Both the position numbers and the translations under genes were made by a program. The notes beneath the pieces are model-generated. The model saw nothing but the letters and a program-made list of their open reading frames with translations. It had not been told where the DNA came from and did no database searches. Shown here piece by piece: positions 12,501-24,200 of a stretch of 64,000 nt of DNA. The stretch covers positions 496,001-560,000 of the forward strand of contig NC_134033.1 in the NCBI RefSeq assembly GCF_964204645.1, in the 5' to 3' direction. The stretch is from Tubulanus polymorphus. Lineage: Eukaryota > Nemertea > Palaeonemertea > Tubulaniformes > Tubulanidae. How positions within the stretch are numbered: the first letter of the stretch is position 1; every line of letters begins with the position of its first letter.

Positions 12501-15500
12501 TCAAACCATGTGAAACAGGGGTGGATCAACCAGGGGGAGACACCGCAGGGGTGGACACCGCAGAGGCCGGTTCCATAGTCATGGCTTAGACTTAAGCCCA
12601 GTCTAAGACCATGTTAGTTGTATAGCCAACCTAACAACTTAAGACCAATCTTAAGACTTAACCCCACTTTTGGACTTAAGTCTCCACTATAGAACTGGCC
12701 CCAAGGGCAAGTCGCACAGTCATGACTTAAGTCCAAAAGTGGTCTTAAATCTTAAGACTGGTCTTAAGTTGTTAGATTAGCCATAGAACAAAGTTGATCT
12801 TAGACTGGTCTTAAGTCTAAGACATGACTATGCAACTAGCCCCCGGGGCTAAATTTTTGCTCTGCGGACTGTTGTCTCATTAGTTGTGGGTTTACAAAAA
12901 GGCGGCGTGGGAAAATAGCGGTTCTCCAGTAAACTATTGATCAATCTATTCTGAAATATGTAACCGAAAAACTACATGAACAGTCAATTATTTGATACAA
13001 TGAATGCTTAGATTCATTCTGTTCAATTCTAACAATATTCCATTAATTATTGACATTCATTCGCCTTCAATCCGCGTTTAGTAATTGAATTCCACAGTTC
13101 AGACGACACCAGACTATTCACGTCTTGACAGACGGCACAAAAATCTGAACAACCGCATAAAAATACAATCGGTTCTCGATCAATTCAGTCATGTGGCTAT
13201 TATTCGATATTTCTAATGATAGACCATTTTTCGACCCGTGACACAAAAACTACTGATCTACATTTAACAGCCAGACTGAATCACGTGTGTGTCTCAATAA
13301 CTGAACCCTGTAACACCGACACAATTGATCTCATAAATATTACACCTGATTAAAACTTGCAATCGTACGTTTCATTTTTCTACCTTCTATCATTGAAATA
13401 CACGCGGGGAAAACCAATTCTGAACTGTACTCAAAATAGAACTGAATGAACCCATCTCCCTCCCAGCAGCTCGATTCACACATGTTTCAAACAATGAACA
13501 CATATTGGTTTTTGCTACGAAAAATATAAAATATTTTCACGTTTTTATATTTCTATGTAGAATATGAAAATTAAAAATATCCACGCGCAAAAATCTCTCA
13601 TTAAAACGTCAGATGAATCTGTCTTCATTTCGACCGGTGTTGAATGTTTTTTTTTCAAAATGCAATATGAAAAACCTGACGACTTTTTATAGCTTTCCAA
13701 TCGTACGATTAGAACGCAGCTGAACACGCAGCTGAACACGCAGCTGAACACGCAGCTGAACATGCAGCTTTTTTAAACTTTGAACACAGTTCACATATTA
13801 ATAATTCTGAGTTATTTACTGTTGACAATCTGAACGAACATTTTGAGCAACGGCAGTTCCAGATTTAATCCCCGAGGTTCACAGTGTCCTATCAGTGGTA
13901 GAACTAGTTGAATTAGTCAGTAGAATATTCAACAGCTTTCAGTCTAGTTCAGTAGAATATTCAACAGCCATCAGTCTAGTTTAGTAGAATATTCAACAGC
14001 TTTCAGTCTAGTTTAGACCGGTCTGAAAGAGCAAACAGGTCCGGTCCAAATCTATGCGTGTGTACAGAAACTGGTACCAGGTCAGAAAATCGTAATTCTG
14101 AATCTCTGCGGTTGATGTCGCGACCTCTGCGGTAGAGTGTGAGTCCAGTTTATTAAGTTTAAAATGCTTATAATACCGTTTATGTAATTATATTTTTAAG
14201 TAAAAAGTTGTCAAAACACTGCGCGAACGCTCACCAAAATTTGGTACGGTCTAAATTTGGACCGGACCAGGTACGGACCCATTTAGACCGGTCTAACTAG
14301 TTGTCGTTTGAACGCGGCATATGATTCAATCATTTGATCTATACAAGCCTTATCAATTTAACAGTCATACACCTAATTCTACAGTCATTATCTAAATTAC
14401 ACGCAGGTACAATTAAGGCACATCACCTTTATTTTATTTCCTAAAACTTTACATATCCATAATTTACTGACTACTAATTACCGACTTATGAAAAATTGAG
14501 CCAGGTGCCGCAGAATGGCTGGTTGGAGAACTAGCATTTACACCAGCGGTATAGGATTCCATCCATCACGAACAACAAGCCGCGGGCTAACTCAATCGAA
14601 AATGAATTCAGTTAGCCCTAGGGTTAAAGTTAATACCAGTCCATAAAACCGGTCCCCGACTCATAAAAATTTCAAACTTACCGCTGAATATTCCGACCCA
14701 GGTTCGTAAAAAAACGTAAACTTCGAACGTGTTCGTCGCGCATAAACACGATTGAGAACAGATCAACAGGAACCAGACGACAAGCATCGTACGCTTCCTA
14801 CCGAACCAATCAGATAACTGACCTCCGATTAAAGCACCGCATAAAACACCGGCAAAGAATAAACTACCGACTAGTTTAGCTAGGTACGCACGGTCACATA
14901 TCAGATCCCACTAGAAAATATAAACATTATAAATATTTCACTAATTATCTTTATTGTAGAGTGTGATAAAAAAAAACAACTGTGAGTTGGATTAAACTCT
15001 GAACTCAGGATCCAGTTCCACAGAGTTGGAGTTAACTCTGAACTCAGGATCCAGTTCCACAGTTGTGAGTTAGAGTTAACACTGAACTCAGAATCCAGCA
15101 TCACAGTTGTGAGTAAGGGTGGGACTCTGAACTCAGGATCCAGTTCCACAGTTGTGAGTAAGGGTGGGACTCTGAACTCAGGATCCGGTTCCACAGTTGT
15201 GAGTTATAGTCAACTCTGAACTCAGGATCCGGTTCCACAGTTGTGAGTTAGAGTTAACTCTGAACTCAGGATCCAGTTCCACAGTTGTGAGTTAGTTAAG
15301 TTAAGAGGAAAATCCGTTAATTTCAAATGCTTCAACTCTATAAGACAATTTCTAACCCAGTCCTTTGTTCAGAGTCCTAGGTTCAGAGTCCTAGATTCAG
15401 GTCAAATGTTTAAAGCAGTCTTAAGGGAATCTGATGCTACCAATTTTTAAATGAATGCTAATAAAAAGATTGCAAACATTAGGAGTGGTATTTTTCAAAA

Positions 15501-16178
15501 TCAATCACAGTTTAATTGATTTCTGCTTTAGACGTCACAAACATCTGAACTGTGTAAATATTGAAAAAATATGTTAAACATCATTTCTAAAACTGTCCCA
15601 AATCTATGTATATTGAATCAGATTGCGGACGGTTTTGAGTTTCATTGAACCGCGTCCAAAAATACTGTCACATCTACGAGAAACAGGAAAACATTCTCAA
15701 GAATTCAGAGGTGGAAAATAATATCTTTCTAGGGGGTTCTCGAGAGGGTTCTTGGGTTCGTCGTTCTCACCTGTGCAACGATGGACCAGAAAACGCCGTT
15801 ATACGTGATATTAGCACACCCGAGATCGCAGCGTTCCTGTTCGCTCATTTTAGTCCGGTTTCCAATCCGTGTAGTGTAATCCGTATCGGAGCACGTCCAC
15901 TGCGGGTCGGCCGTTTCGAACACAAAATACATAATGGCCGCCGCGCAGCTGGTTTCGATCAGCTGCGAGAATACATACACCATTATATGATAATATCCAA
16001 CATCCCCCATCACTTTATAAATATCATCGAATACTTTCTTCTCGGGAATCGTCGTAGTAACCAGTTCGTTCTTAACGTCTCCGTTAGTGAATTTATACTC
16101 AACAATGTTACGGTCGTCAGCGGTTACGCAATCTGACCCGACCATCGTTTCTTTATTGTCTAATGTATTCGATTCCAT
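3518..16178 (-). CDS. SLC22-family organic ion transporter, complete (9 exons)
   Basis: Exons, in minus-strand order: 16178-15771, 14910-14682, 12486-12291, 12206-12075, 11607-11506, 6013-5879, 5034-4831, 4585-4513, 3799-3518. All introns are GT-AG and all phases agree, giving 586 aa, near the usual 520-600 for SLC22. Family marks are visible. A first transmembrane segment is followed by a large extracellular loop (residues ~75-125) with cysteines and NIT/NRT glycosylation sites. Then come WDLICD, the LSDWFGRKRT loop between TM2 and TM3, LPESARWLI after TM6, WLGRRKSY in the TM8/9 loop, and LFPTLLRNAAAGV before the late helices. IPETKNQPLP follows TM12. The cytosolic tail is Gln-rich (QQQTQPQQQQQ). 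SLC22 proteins are plasma-membrane uniporters or exchangers of organic cations, anions or zwitterions such as carnitine; I cannot tell which class this is. The 77-bp satellite sits in the fifth intron, right up against the acceptor of exon 6. Confidence 0.92.
3975..4245. repeat. ~95-bp tandem repeat, 3 copies, in SLC22 intron
   Basis: Unit: TAAATTGAATTAGAAATACA, then AATTGAGACTCAAAAATAGAGATGAC and a TGACTTATACTTAG end. Diverged relatives of the same unit occur at 46780-47080 (split by a MITE) and 49760-49810, so this is a dispersed element that has locally tandemised. Confidence 0.8.
4299..4500 (+). repeat. 10-bp G-rich minisatellite (GGGAGGAGGT)n
   Basis: About 20 copies of GGGAGGAGGT or GGGAGGGGGT. 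The plus strand has dense G runs able to form G-quadruplexes; the transcribed RNA of the SLC22 gene would be C/pyrimidine-rich here. It lies 12 bp beyond the donor of exon 8 (exon ends at 4513), inside the intron. Open frames across it are only the periodicity of the repeat. Confidence 0.9.
4618..4797. repeat. 18-bp minisatellite in SLC22 intron
   Basis: About ten copies of GATAATCAATTAACTGAT between exons 8 and 7. Units are nearly identical, so the array is young. Confidence 0.9.
5370..5460. repeat. pyrimidine-rich repeat (CCCTGTCACTCC)n
   Basis: Several imperfect copies of CCCTGTCACTCCCC in the intron between exons 7 and 6. A complementary purine-rich stretch (GGGAGGGATGGAGG) lies nearby at 5224-5255. 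Confidence 0.7.
5580..5800. repeat. 31-bp minisatellite in SLC22 intron
   Basis: About seven copies of CAGCCCACTCATATCATACC + ACCTCGACCAT, with a CTCTCAGAGT variant. The open frames through it are periodic artefacts. Confidence 0.9.
6016..10952. repeat. 77-bp satellite array, ~64 copies, inside SLC22 intron
   Basis: The unit begins AATCAATATATAAACTCACA, continues with GTTACCCTGTACATCTAATAGACTGC and ends CCTGTACCCCGGC. Successive copies are exactly 77 bp apart. Only a few positions vary (CTCACTGACC/CTCACCGACC, GCCATC/GCCTTC/GTCATC, GTTACC/GGTATC), and variant mixtures are scattered, as expected from unequal exchange. The array fills nearly the whole intron between exons 5 and 6 and starts within about 3 bp of the acceptor of exon 6 (acceptor AG at 6014-6015). 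No open reading frame spans it. Confidence 0.97.
10953..11505. other. SLC22 intron remainder
   Basis: AT-rich sequence between the satellite and exon 5. There is a T-run at 11090-11100. No other structure seen. Confidence 0.5.
11862..12022. repeat. 60-bp tandem repeat, ~2.6 copies
   Basis: Copies of ATTCAGTAAAATTATGATT begin at 11880, 11940 and 12000. The array lies in the short intron between SLC22 exons 4 and 5, just downstream of the exon 4 donor. Confidence 0.85.
12556..12850. mobile_element. CTTAAGAC-family MITE, near-complete foldback
   Basis: The left end GGCCGGTTCCATAGTCATGG and the right end CATGACTATGCAACTAGCCC form terminal inverted repeats. Inside, CTTAAGAC/GTCTTAAG motifs are arranged as a palindrome. 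Related copies or fragments occur at 23040-23330, 36420-36530, 46833-46968, 61425-61590 and 63458-63602. Located in the SLC22 intron between exons 2 and 3. Confidence 0.85.
13705..13768. repeat. 12-bp minisatellite (GCAGCTGAACAC)n
   Basis: About five tandem copies of CAGCTGAACACG, each with a CAGCTG E-box-like palindrome. SLC22 intron. Confidence 0.9.
13915..14010. repeat. 31-bp tandem repeat, 3 copies
   Basis: TAGAATATTCAACAGC starts at 13921, 13952 and 13983, exactly 31 bp apart. It directly abuts the left end of a foldback element at 14010. Confidence 0.9.
14008..14305. mobile_element. foldback MITE-like element
   Basis: Left end TTTAGACCGGTCTGAAAGAG and right end ATTTAGACCGGTCTAAC are inverted, with inner inverted partners (GGTCCGGTCCAAATC and ATTTGGACCGGACC). 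No transposase frame. SLC22 intron. Confidence 0.6.
14985..15300. repeat. ~44-bp minisatellite with GGATCCAGTTCCACAG core
   Basis: Six or seven copies of CTGAACTCAGGATCCAGTTC + CACAGTTGTGAGTTAGAGTTAA in the intron between SLC22 exons 1 and 2. The core GGATCCAGTTCCACAG recurs at many other places in the window (see findings). Confidence 0.9.
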
Positions 16179-17800
16179 TTTCGTTCGTTTTTGTAGAAAC
16201 AGCTCGTTAAGATGCGATTCTCAATGAGACCTGAAATAGGAAATATATGAATTAATGACAGTTTTACCGCGCGGCGAATGTTAGTCGCAATAGGGGGCGC
16301 AGTTAGTTCGTAAAAAGAGGATTTAGTCGAATTTAATAAAGATTTGAATTATAAATCGCATGCATAAAAACATGGTTAAATATCCGGTTTGTAAGGGATC
16401 ATAAGGCCTATTGAATATCTCGATAGGTGTTGAAAATTCAATAAAGGCCTGAATCAAAAATTGCCAAAATAAAATGAATTTTCGGTGCGATTGATTGAAT
16501 AGAGAAAAGGTGGAGTTTACCTGTGGTGCTGATGTAAAGAAACTCCTGTCTCTACTCAGTGATATAAGGAAATAAACTGGTGGCCGCTCACTCATACCGG
16601 TTCAACTGTCAGCACGAGACTAACAAAACTTCATCGATCTTGCGCGAGTTATACAACTACCCAACCCGGGGCTGCTGGGGTCGCGCGGCGGACAGTGTGG
16701 TGCGGTTCACACTGTCTCTCTCTATCCCACATACACACAACCCGCTCTATTCCACCATTCAACACATTTCAACTCCTTCCATTCCACAATTATAAAGTTT
16801 TCAACGCGTATTCCTGCTTTTAATCGCGATGTGTGGGAAGTTCGCTAATAAATTTTCAGTTGAATTTGCTATGTTGGTATCGACCGTCAAGTGCTGCCCC
16901 TATCAAAAACGTTGGCGGTAAAAACGGGAACTAACTTTCTACTCGCCTGCCAGACACTTTTACCAGCTTAAAGGACGAACTATTTACCAACGGCGTACGA
17001 CACGGAACGCATTGGCAGCGGGCGAGCCGGATTGGAGAGGAAATCGTTAAATCATTGAAACAGCGTTGAAACCTTAAATCTACTAAAGTTTGACTTTTTA
17101 GTAACGGGGAATTTGCATTTCTTGGCAGGTGGAAGGACGAGAGACCACTGAATAACGAGAGAAATGCCAGATCCTGCAGTGTTATAGAGCGGTACCGATG
17201 TATGTAGTGTTTGTTATAAGAAGCTACCTGAACCGTTGGAAGTCGCGGCCGAGCAAAAGGTCCTCCAGTACGGTAACCCCACTCTTGTGGCCCCAAATAA
17301 AAATTGCGAAGTGAATAAAACCGCCTTGGTCTCTTAACATTGCGATTTTGTTCTCAAAAAGCATCCCCAGGATCATTCTTCTTGACTGATGACACTGCAC
17401 AGTTTCGTTGCCGCCGGGCTGTCCATTCAGCCAACTCACGACCAGTTATATATTTTAATGATTCAGATATAATACATATATATTTCGAGCGACGTTTCGG
17501 CTAAATACTATTAGCCATCAACTGGCGCACTGAAAAGGATATAGGCCTACTTAAACAGTTAAATAGGCAGAGACTGAGAGGATAAAAAGTCTGAGACTGG
17601 GAGGGTTTCAGGGCTCTGTGATCCTGATGCCCCAAAATCCACAAATTGATAGATCCATTTATTCCTCAGATATTAGCTAAAGCTAAAACAAACAATTGAG
17701 TAAGAAATGAGTAAGTTTTATCAGGAAATATTTGTTTATTCTGAACTCATAAGGCGTACAGGTACCAATATACAGTATTTACAAGAATGACATTCATTTC
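16179..17800. other. intergenic between SLC22 5' end and INTS4 3' end
   Basis: The SLC22 promoter should lie just right of 16178, because that gene reads leftward; I see no clear TATA box or CpG cluster. 17455-17550 carries a decayed copy of the hammerhead-like motif (GCGACGTTTCGGCT...TTAGCCATCA). The short frames at 16580-16795 and 16931-17439 show no recognisable homology. Confidence 0.4.
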
Positions 17801-17811
17801 AAAAAGCAAGA

Positions 17812-17814
<3 letters not shown>

Positions 17815-17884
<70 letters not shown>
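17815..17884. repeat. (GA)n microsatellite and purine-rich tract
   Basis: About 34 GA dinucleotides, followed to 17960 by irregular GA/GGA purine-rich sequence and, at 18225-18296, another AGAGGAATAG/GGGGAGA stretch. It sits 3' of INTS4. Confidence 0.95.
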
Positions 17885-17885
<1 letters not shown>

Positions 17886-18297
17886 GTGAGGGAGGAATGA
17901 GGAGAGTGAGAGGAGAAAGGGAGAAGGGAGGTTGGAGTGAGCTGAGAGAGGGAGAGAGTAGACTAGGGGAGAGGAAGCTGGGTGCGATCTAAGCACTTGT
18001 CCGATTGTCCGGTACAAGTATATTCTCATCAAGGCAAGTAGGTTAACATTGTCCCCCGGGCTAGTGCAATTTTATGTCACAAAGCTTTTTTCCACTCGAT
18101 ACAATGAATGATAATGCCACCAATCGGACTGCCTGTTTAGGGCTAGTAGCTTTTGGAGGGGGCAAGCGAAATTTCAGATATGCTTGCCCCCCGGGCAAGT
18201 GGCTTTCATTCCTTAGATCGGACCCTGGGAAGATAGAGGAGGAATAGAAGAGGAATAGAAGGGGAGAGAAGGGGGGATAGGAGAGAGGGGGAGTTTA

Positions 18298-21200
18298 TTA
18301 TCGTTTAGCTGGTTTAGTAGCTATTAACACTGATACAGGTTTACACAAACTAATATAACGATGTTTATCATCTGCAGACGTTAAATCAGTCGTCGGTTCA
18401 GTAACAAGTGATAACTTTACACTTCCAGGTTCTGAAAATAAATAACCAGACATGAACAAATTCAGATTCTACCTTACATATTATAAATCTGTCGTGTGGA
18501 CGTTTTACAAAGACTAGTTCTCCATCTATTGGTATAGACGAAGAACTATAGTACCGGTACGTACCTGACCATAGTGAGTGAGAAATAGTAACAACAGTGA
18601 GTAATCTGTATTTATAAGTAGAAAGACGTCTGAAGTCACTGATTGGAGGACTGATTATATGAGTTTGAGTATCAGCATACTCGACCTGTAAATACATAGA
18701 GGTTAAAATAGTTATAAAATCTACCAACTGATTGATCCCCTACAAGCCTGGACCCTGCATTCTCTCTCAGCTTGTGAACCCTGAGTATCAGCATACCCCA
18801 TCTGTAAACATATGCAACAGGCTTAGCTACAAGTTGCCTACAAGACCCAAAGTTCCACAATCAGTTGGTGTTAACTAAAAATAAGTTAACTTTAAATGAG
18901 TTAACCGCAGAGGTAAATCTTGATATAGAACTGTGGAACTGGATACAGTAACTGTGGAACTGGGTCCGGCAGTAACTATGGAACAGTGTCCAAAAATCTG
19001 AAACTGTGGCCAGTAACTGTGTCCAGAACTGTTGAACTGAGTCCAGTAGAATTGGATGCAGTAACTGTGGAACTGAATGCAGTAACTGTGGAACTTGCTG
19101 TAACTGTGGAACTGAATGCAGTAACTGTGGAACTTGCTGAAACTGTGGAACTGAGTCAAGTAGAACTGAATGCAGTAAGGCTGTAAGGTGATAACGAACC
19201 TGTATTTTAATATTCTCGATGTCTCTCACATTCTCCAGTACGACCTCCATATTAACATCGACAGTCAGACCTGCTGTAAACCGCAGCGGGTTATCAGAAT
19301 TCTCCGTCGGTTCGACGATTGTAGCTCGTAGTTTACGCAGTCGATGCGATATTTTAACGACCGGCGGTTTACTCTGATACATCGCCGCCTGTAACGGATT
19401 CGTAAACGCGGACAGACGCAGCGTTTCTAGATCGGGAAGCGCAGTGAATAACGACTGAGTAAAATTCTCAGCTACGATTCCATTATCAGATAAATATCTG
19501 TAATATTCATATAGAACATTGATTAGAAATTAATATCATTAACAGAATGAAGGCCACTTTTATATCACTTGCTTTGTCCCTGACTTGATCTGATATACAC
19601 ATTGTTTTCCCTGATTTGCTAAGAATCCAATCAATTAAACTCAATCAAATATGTAACATATAAACGGAAACTATTTTATTTACGCAAGATCTAGAAATCT
19701 ACATCATATTTCCCTGACTTTTCCCGGTGCTGATTTTGAGCTTATTTACAGATTTCCCCTGACTATTCCCTGACATGCAAGTTGTTTTCCCAGACTTGAT
19801 CTGATAAAAATCCGATCAATTAACACAAGTCGAATATGTAAGATATAGACAGAGACTGATTTTATGCGCAATGTGACAATCTCAACACATTCTTCTGACT
19901 ATTCCCTGACATGCACGTTGTCTTCCCTGACTTGATCTGATAAGAATCTTCAATCAATTAACACAGTCACATACGTAAAACATAGAAACTTCAATTTTAC
20001 GAGTGATATAGAAATCTTTAAAAAATTCCCTGCCATACACTTTGTGTTCCCTGACTTGATCTGTTAAAAATCCAATTAATTAAACTCAAGTCAAATATGT
20101 AAAACATAGAAACTGTTTGATTTTACACGCGATTTAACAATCTCAACAAATTTCCCTGATTTTTAGCTTTTAAATGAATTCCCTGACTATTCTTTGATTC
20201 TTTCAAAGAAGTCCACACTTGTGGATCCGGGGGTCGCGGAAATATAAACTCACTTTTGTAAACTATGCAGCGTATCTAGGTAGGTTTTACATTGTTGTAA
20301 AATCGCTTGACGATCGTTGTTGATTCGCAGCGAATGCAACAATTGAATCGTCATCGCTTTCAGTTTCATCTGTCGTACGGTGGCTCCCTCTGACATCGTT
20401 AAACCCATATATAACGTGTTCGCTTCTCGACATAAATCAATAATCTGAAATAAGTATCGAGATTAAATTAACTCGATATTTCATATCAATCCGGCGATAA
20501 ATCATTGGTGAATATCGAGGTGATATTTTACCTTCTGCATTGAAGCTGTATCCGACCTAGTTTGAATACAGGCCGGCGCCGACCAGTTCGTACCAGATAA
20601 TGCCTACAATTTCATTTCATTCATTCAGTTTTCAGTTTCAAATTAGTGAAAATTTCAAAACGCAGGTGAGATGCGGATCCAGGATCCAGCAAGACATGTG
20701 CGACTTGCAGAAGCCCATCAAGTTTGTGCTTACTTTATAATTCTTTTTTCGACATCAGGATCAAGTTCTACAGTTCTAAGTTAAAATTTCACTCTTGAGT
20801 TAAAACATTGAAAATGAACTAACTTTTGCTCGAAGTTAACTCTAACTCACAACCGTAAAACCAGGCCCAAAGTGTTTCTTTTTTTATGTAATAAGTTCAA
20901 GTGTCCTGTTATACATGAAATAAATTGTCACTAGTAAACCAGCTCTGGGTGTGAACAGATTGATCAGCTGCTCAGAGCGGAAGTCCCCCTCATATTGCCT
21001 TTTTAGACATCAAGTGCCTTTTTTGTATGTGACAAGCTCATTTAAAATTGGCCCCTGAATCCGCCACCCCTGATGCTCATTTCTACAAAATTCTTATGAA
21101 ATCATCAAATTAATGTCCACTTTTCGAGAAAAGATGTCGATGGCTACAAATCCACCAATGACATCATCAAACTATCTATCGGAGGCCGGTATTTAATACA

Positions 21201-24200
21201 GACCTTCATTAGTAATAGTTGACTGTTTAAATACAATGATTCACATTCAGCTGTTGCCGATAAACTCGGTTCTAAATCTTCAATTCTCTTTAAATCTCTA
21301 CAAAATGAAATCAGAAATTAAATCGAACTCACTTCAGTCGGTCTTCCCTGACCTCTCTCCCTCTTCCCTGATCTCTCTCCCTCGACCTCCCTACCTCATA
21401 GTAACCTCCAGTAGTTGCTGCGCCGACCAGGAATCCATTTTCTCCAGTTCGTCCAGTCGGTCTAAAGTCTGTTTCAGAAACGCGGATATATCGAGATGAT
21501 TTTTATTGTTGATTTCATTGAGCTGCATTCCCGGTGAAATTCCCGCTAACTAACAACAATAAAAACACAATCACAGACATTGCATATTACTCTGAAAACT
21601 GACTTTATATTTTCACCAAAATTAAATAGAAACTTTTCTAGAGATATTGACCAGATTCTACAGTTACAGGATCCAGTTCCGCAGTGTTCGTTAACATTTG
21701 AACACTTAAACTTTTGAAAAATAACTGATTTCCTTTGAAAACTTAAATTGAGAACTGTTAAAATTGTTGAAGTTACGTAAATGATTCAGTTTTCATTATG
21801 AGAATACCTTTAATTGTGGAACTAACTGTGGCATGCTACTGCGCAGGTATTTATAATGCCGAAACGTATGTTCGGGGAATAACGCCGATATTGTACGACT
21901 GTTACCAACGGCAGCGTTAAATACCAACAATAGAACGCTAATATCTGATCACAAAACGCGTCAAGGAACGAAAATATATAATATCAAAAATTGTTTTTCT
22001 GATGATTTTGATGCCTCTAAAACCATGACTTGTGCAAATAGGTCGTTATGGGATTTAGACCGGGTTTATTTATAAATGAAGGATACAAGCTGGATCATCC
22101 ATGTCTGGTTCAGGAGTATCGAAAAACGGATGAGTACTTAGTAAATCTGGGACTAACGGAAGAGTTAAGTCGGGATGATGTTCTCCCAGTAATTTCATAC
22201 ATCTACAAAAGGAAACAACAAATAAATCTAATTACAAAATTTCAAAAAGGAAATTCAGTAAGTTGTACGTTTAACGTTTCTTACGTCCAGATGGAAAGTC
22301 GATCCTGCGGGTATCGTTTCATGTTGTCTAGTAGCGCCATCACGCAGGAGTTCAGTGAATCTTTCGTCTCGAGTTTAGCGTGGCCGAATAATTCGTGTAA
22401 CCCAGCTCGAATATCGAACGTGAAATCCTAGAAAATATGATGTCATAGGGGGGATTCATGGAGATCCTAGAAAGTATGATGTCGTAGGGAGATTCACGGA
22501 GTTCCTAGAAAGTATGATGTAATAGGGAGATTCACGGAATTCCTAGAAAGTATGATGTCATAGGGGGATTCATGGAGTTCTTAGAATAAATGATGTCATA
22601 GGGTGATTCATGGAATTTCTAGAAAGTATGATGTCATAGGGAGATTCATGGAGTTCTTAGAATAAATGATGTCATAGGGGGATTCATGGAATTCCTAGAA
22701 AATATGATGTCATAGGGGGATTCATGGAACTAGCTTGAGATGATGTCATAGGGAGATTTATGAAAAGGAAGATTCTAGATGAAATAGGTGGATTTCTGAT
22801 ATTACCTTCAATCCACTGAGTATGATATCCAGTTGATCCTCTCTAAGCGTCAGATAATGACTGATTTTACGCAGACTGTTGATCGCGTTTAAACGAACGG
22901 CTTCGATCTCGTCGTTGAACATATCGACGAGATTATCCTGACACAGACGTGAAAACTGTTCGGAGTTCGTGGCTAATTCACAAACTGAATCGATAGCTGC
23001 GTTACGAACCTCTGTGAAATTAAAACACAACTTCATTCATTCAACTGATTTAATCTAGGTCCCAGTTTCATTTGTGGCTTATGGCCAAAAATGTTGTTAC
23101 ATCCAAAAATTGGTCTCAAGTTGTTAGATTGATTATAAGACCAAAATGAGTTTAGACTGGTCTTCAGTTGTTAGATTGGTTATTGAACCAAAATGAGTTC
23201 AGACTGGTCTTAAGTGGTTAGATTGGCTATAGAACCAAAATGAGTTTAGACTAGTCTTAAGTTGTTAGATTGGTTATAAAACCAAAATGAGTTTAGACTA
23301 GTCTTAAGTTGGTAAATTGGCTGAACTACAATGAGCTTGAGACTGATTTGAAGCAGACGCCCCCTGGAGCAGACGCTGAGAACTGATAGTAAACTCACCG
23401 AGGAATTCATCCTCTAATCCGTGAACGAAGGCGCCGCACGCTCCACTGTTTATTAAACTCATACTCTCCTCATTCACCTCCTCTAACGGTTTATCGTCTG
23501 CCCATTTCTGACCGGTCGCCCACTCACCGCGAGTGTAATGTTCTTTCTGCCGCTCGTGAGAACTCATCTTTCTCTGCAAACAACACAAAACTATTCGTTT
23601 AACTCTTACTTAAAATCATGTTACATATTCTTTCCAAAATATTTATATGAAATTGACTTTATATGAAAATTCCACAATTCTGAACCCAGTTCCACAATTC
23701 TGAGCCCAGTCATGAGACACCTACCCTCATGTTTGACATCAATTTCTTATCCAAAGTCTGATGTAGAAACCGTGCGCTGACTAAATGCATCGATCCCTAA
23801 AAACACAAAACGATAATCTTACAGTTTATGATCGAAGTGAGGAATCGAGAGAAGACAAATGTGAATCTGACTCACTCACCAGCAGACGCGTCGATTCAGC
23901 TCTGACCTCCATCTCAAGGTCGTTGATCATGTTGCAAATCTTACCGAATCCGTCGTCGACCAAACGTATTGATTCACCTTTATCTTCTAATTCTATCAGA
24001 CTGAAAACAACAATAAACAAAAGATATAGATTATCAGATAGACAGTGCTTAAATAGAACGGGATTAATTATAAACTAAGGGCTGGGTTTCATAGATGTGG
24101 AAGAAAAATAGTCCCTGGGAACATTTTGAAATTTGTCAGTTATAACCATGGTTTCTCATTGTTACTATGGTGGTTGTTACCCTGATTGAGGATTTACCCC

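Noticed and set aside
15645-16136. 163-aa plus-strand frame
   Set aside because: Antisense shadow of SLC22 exon 1.
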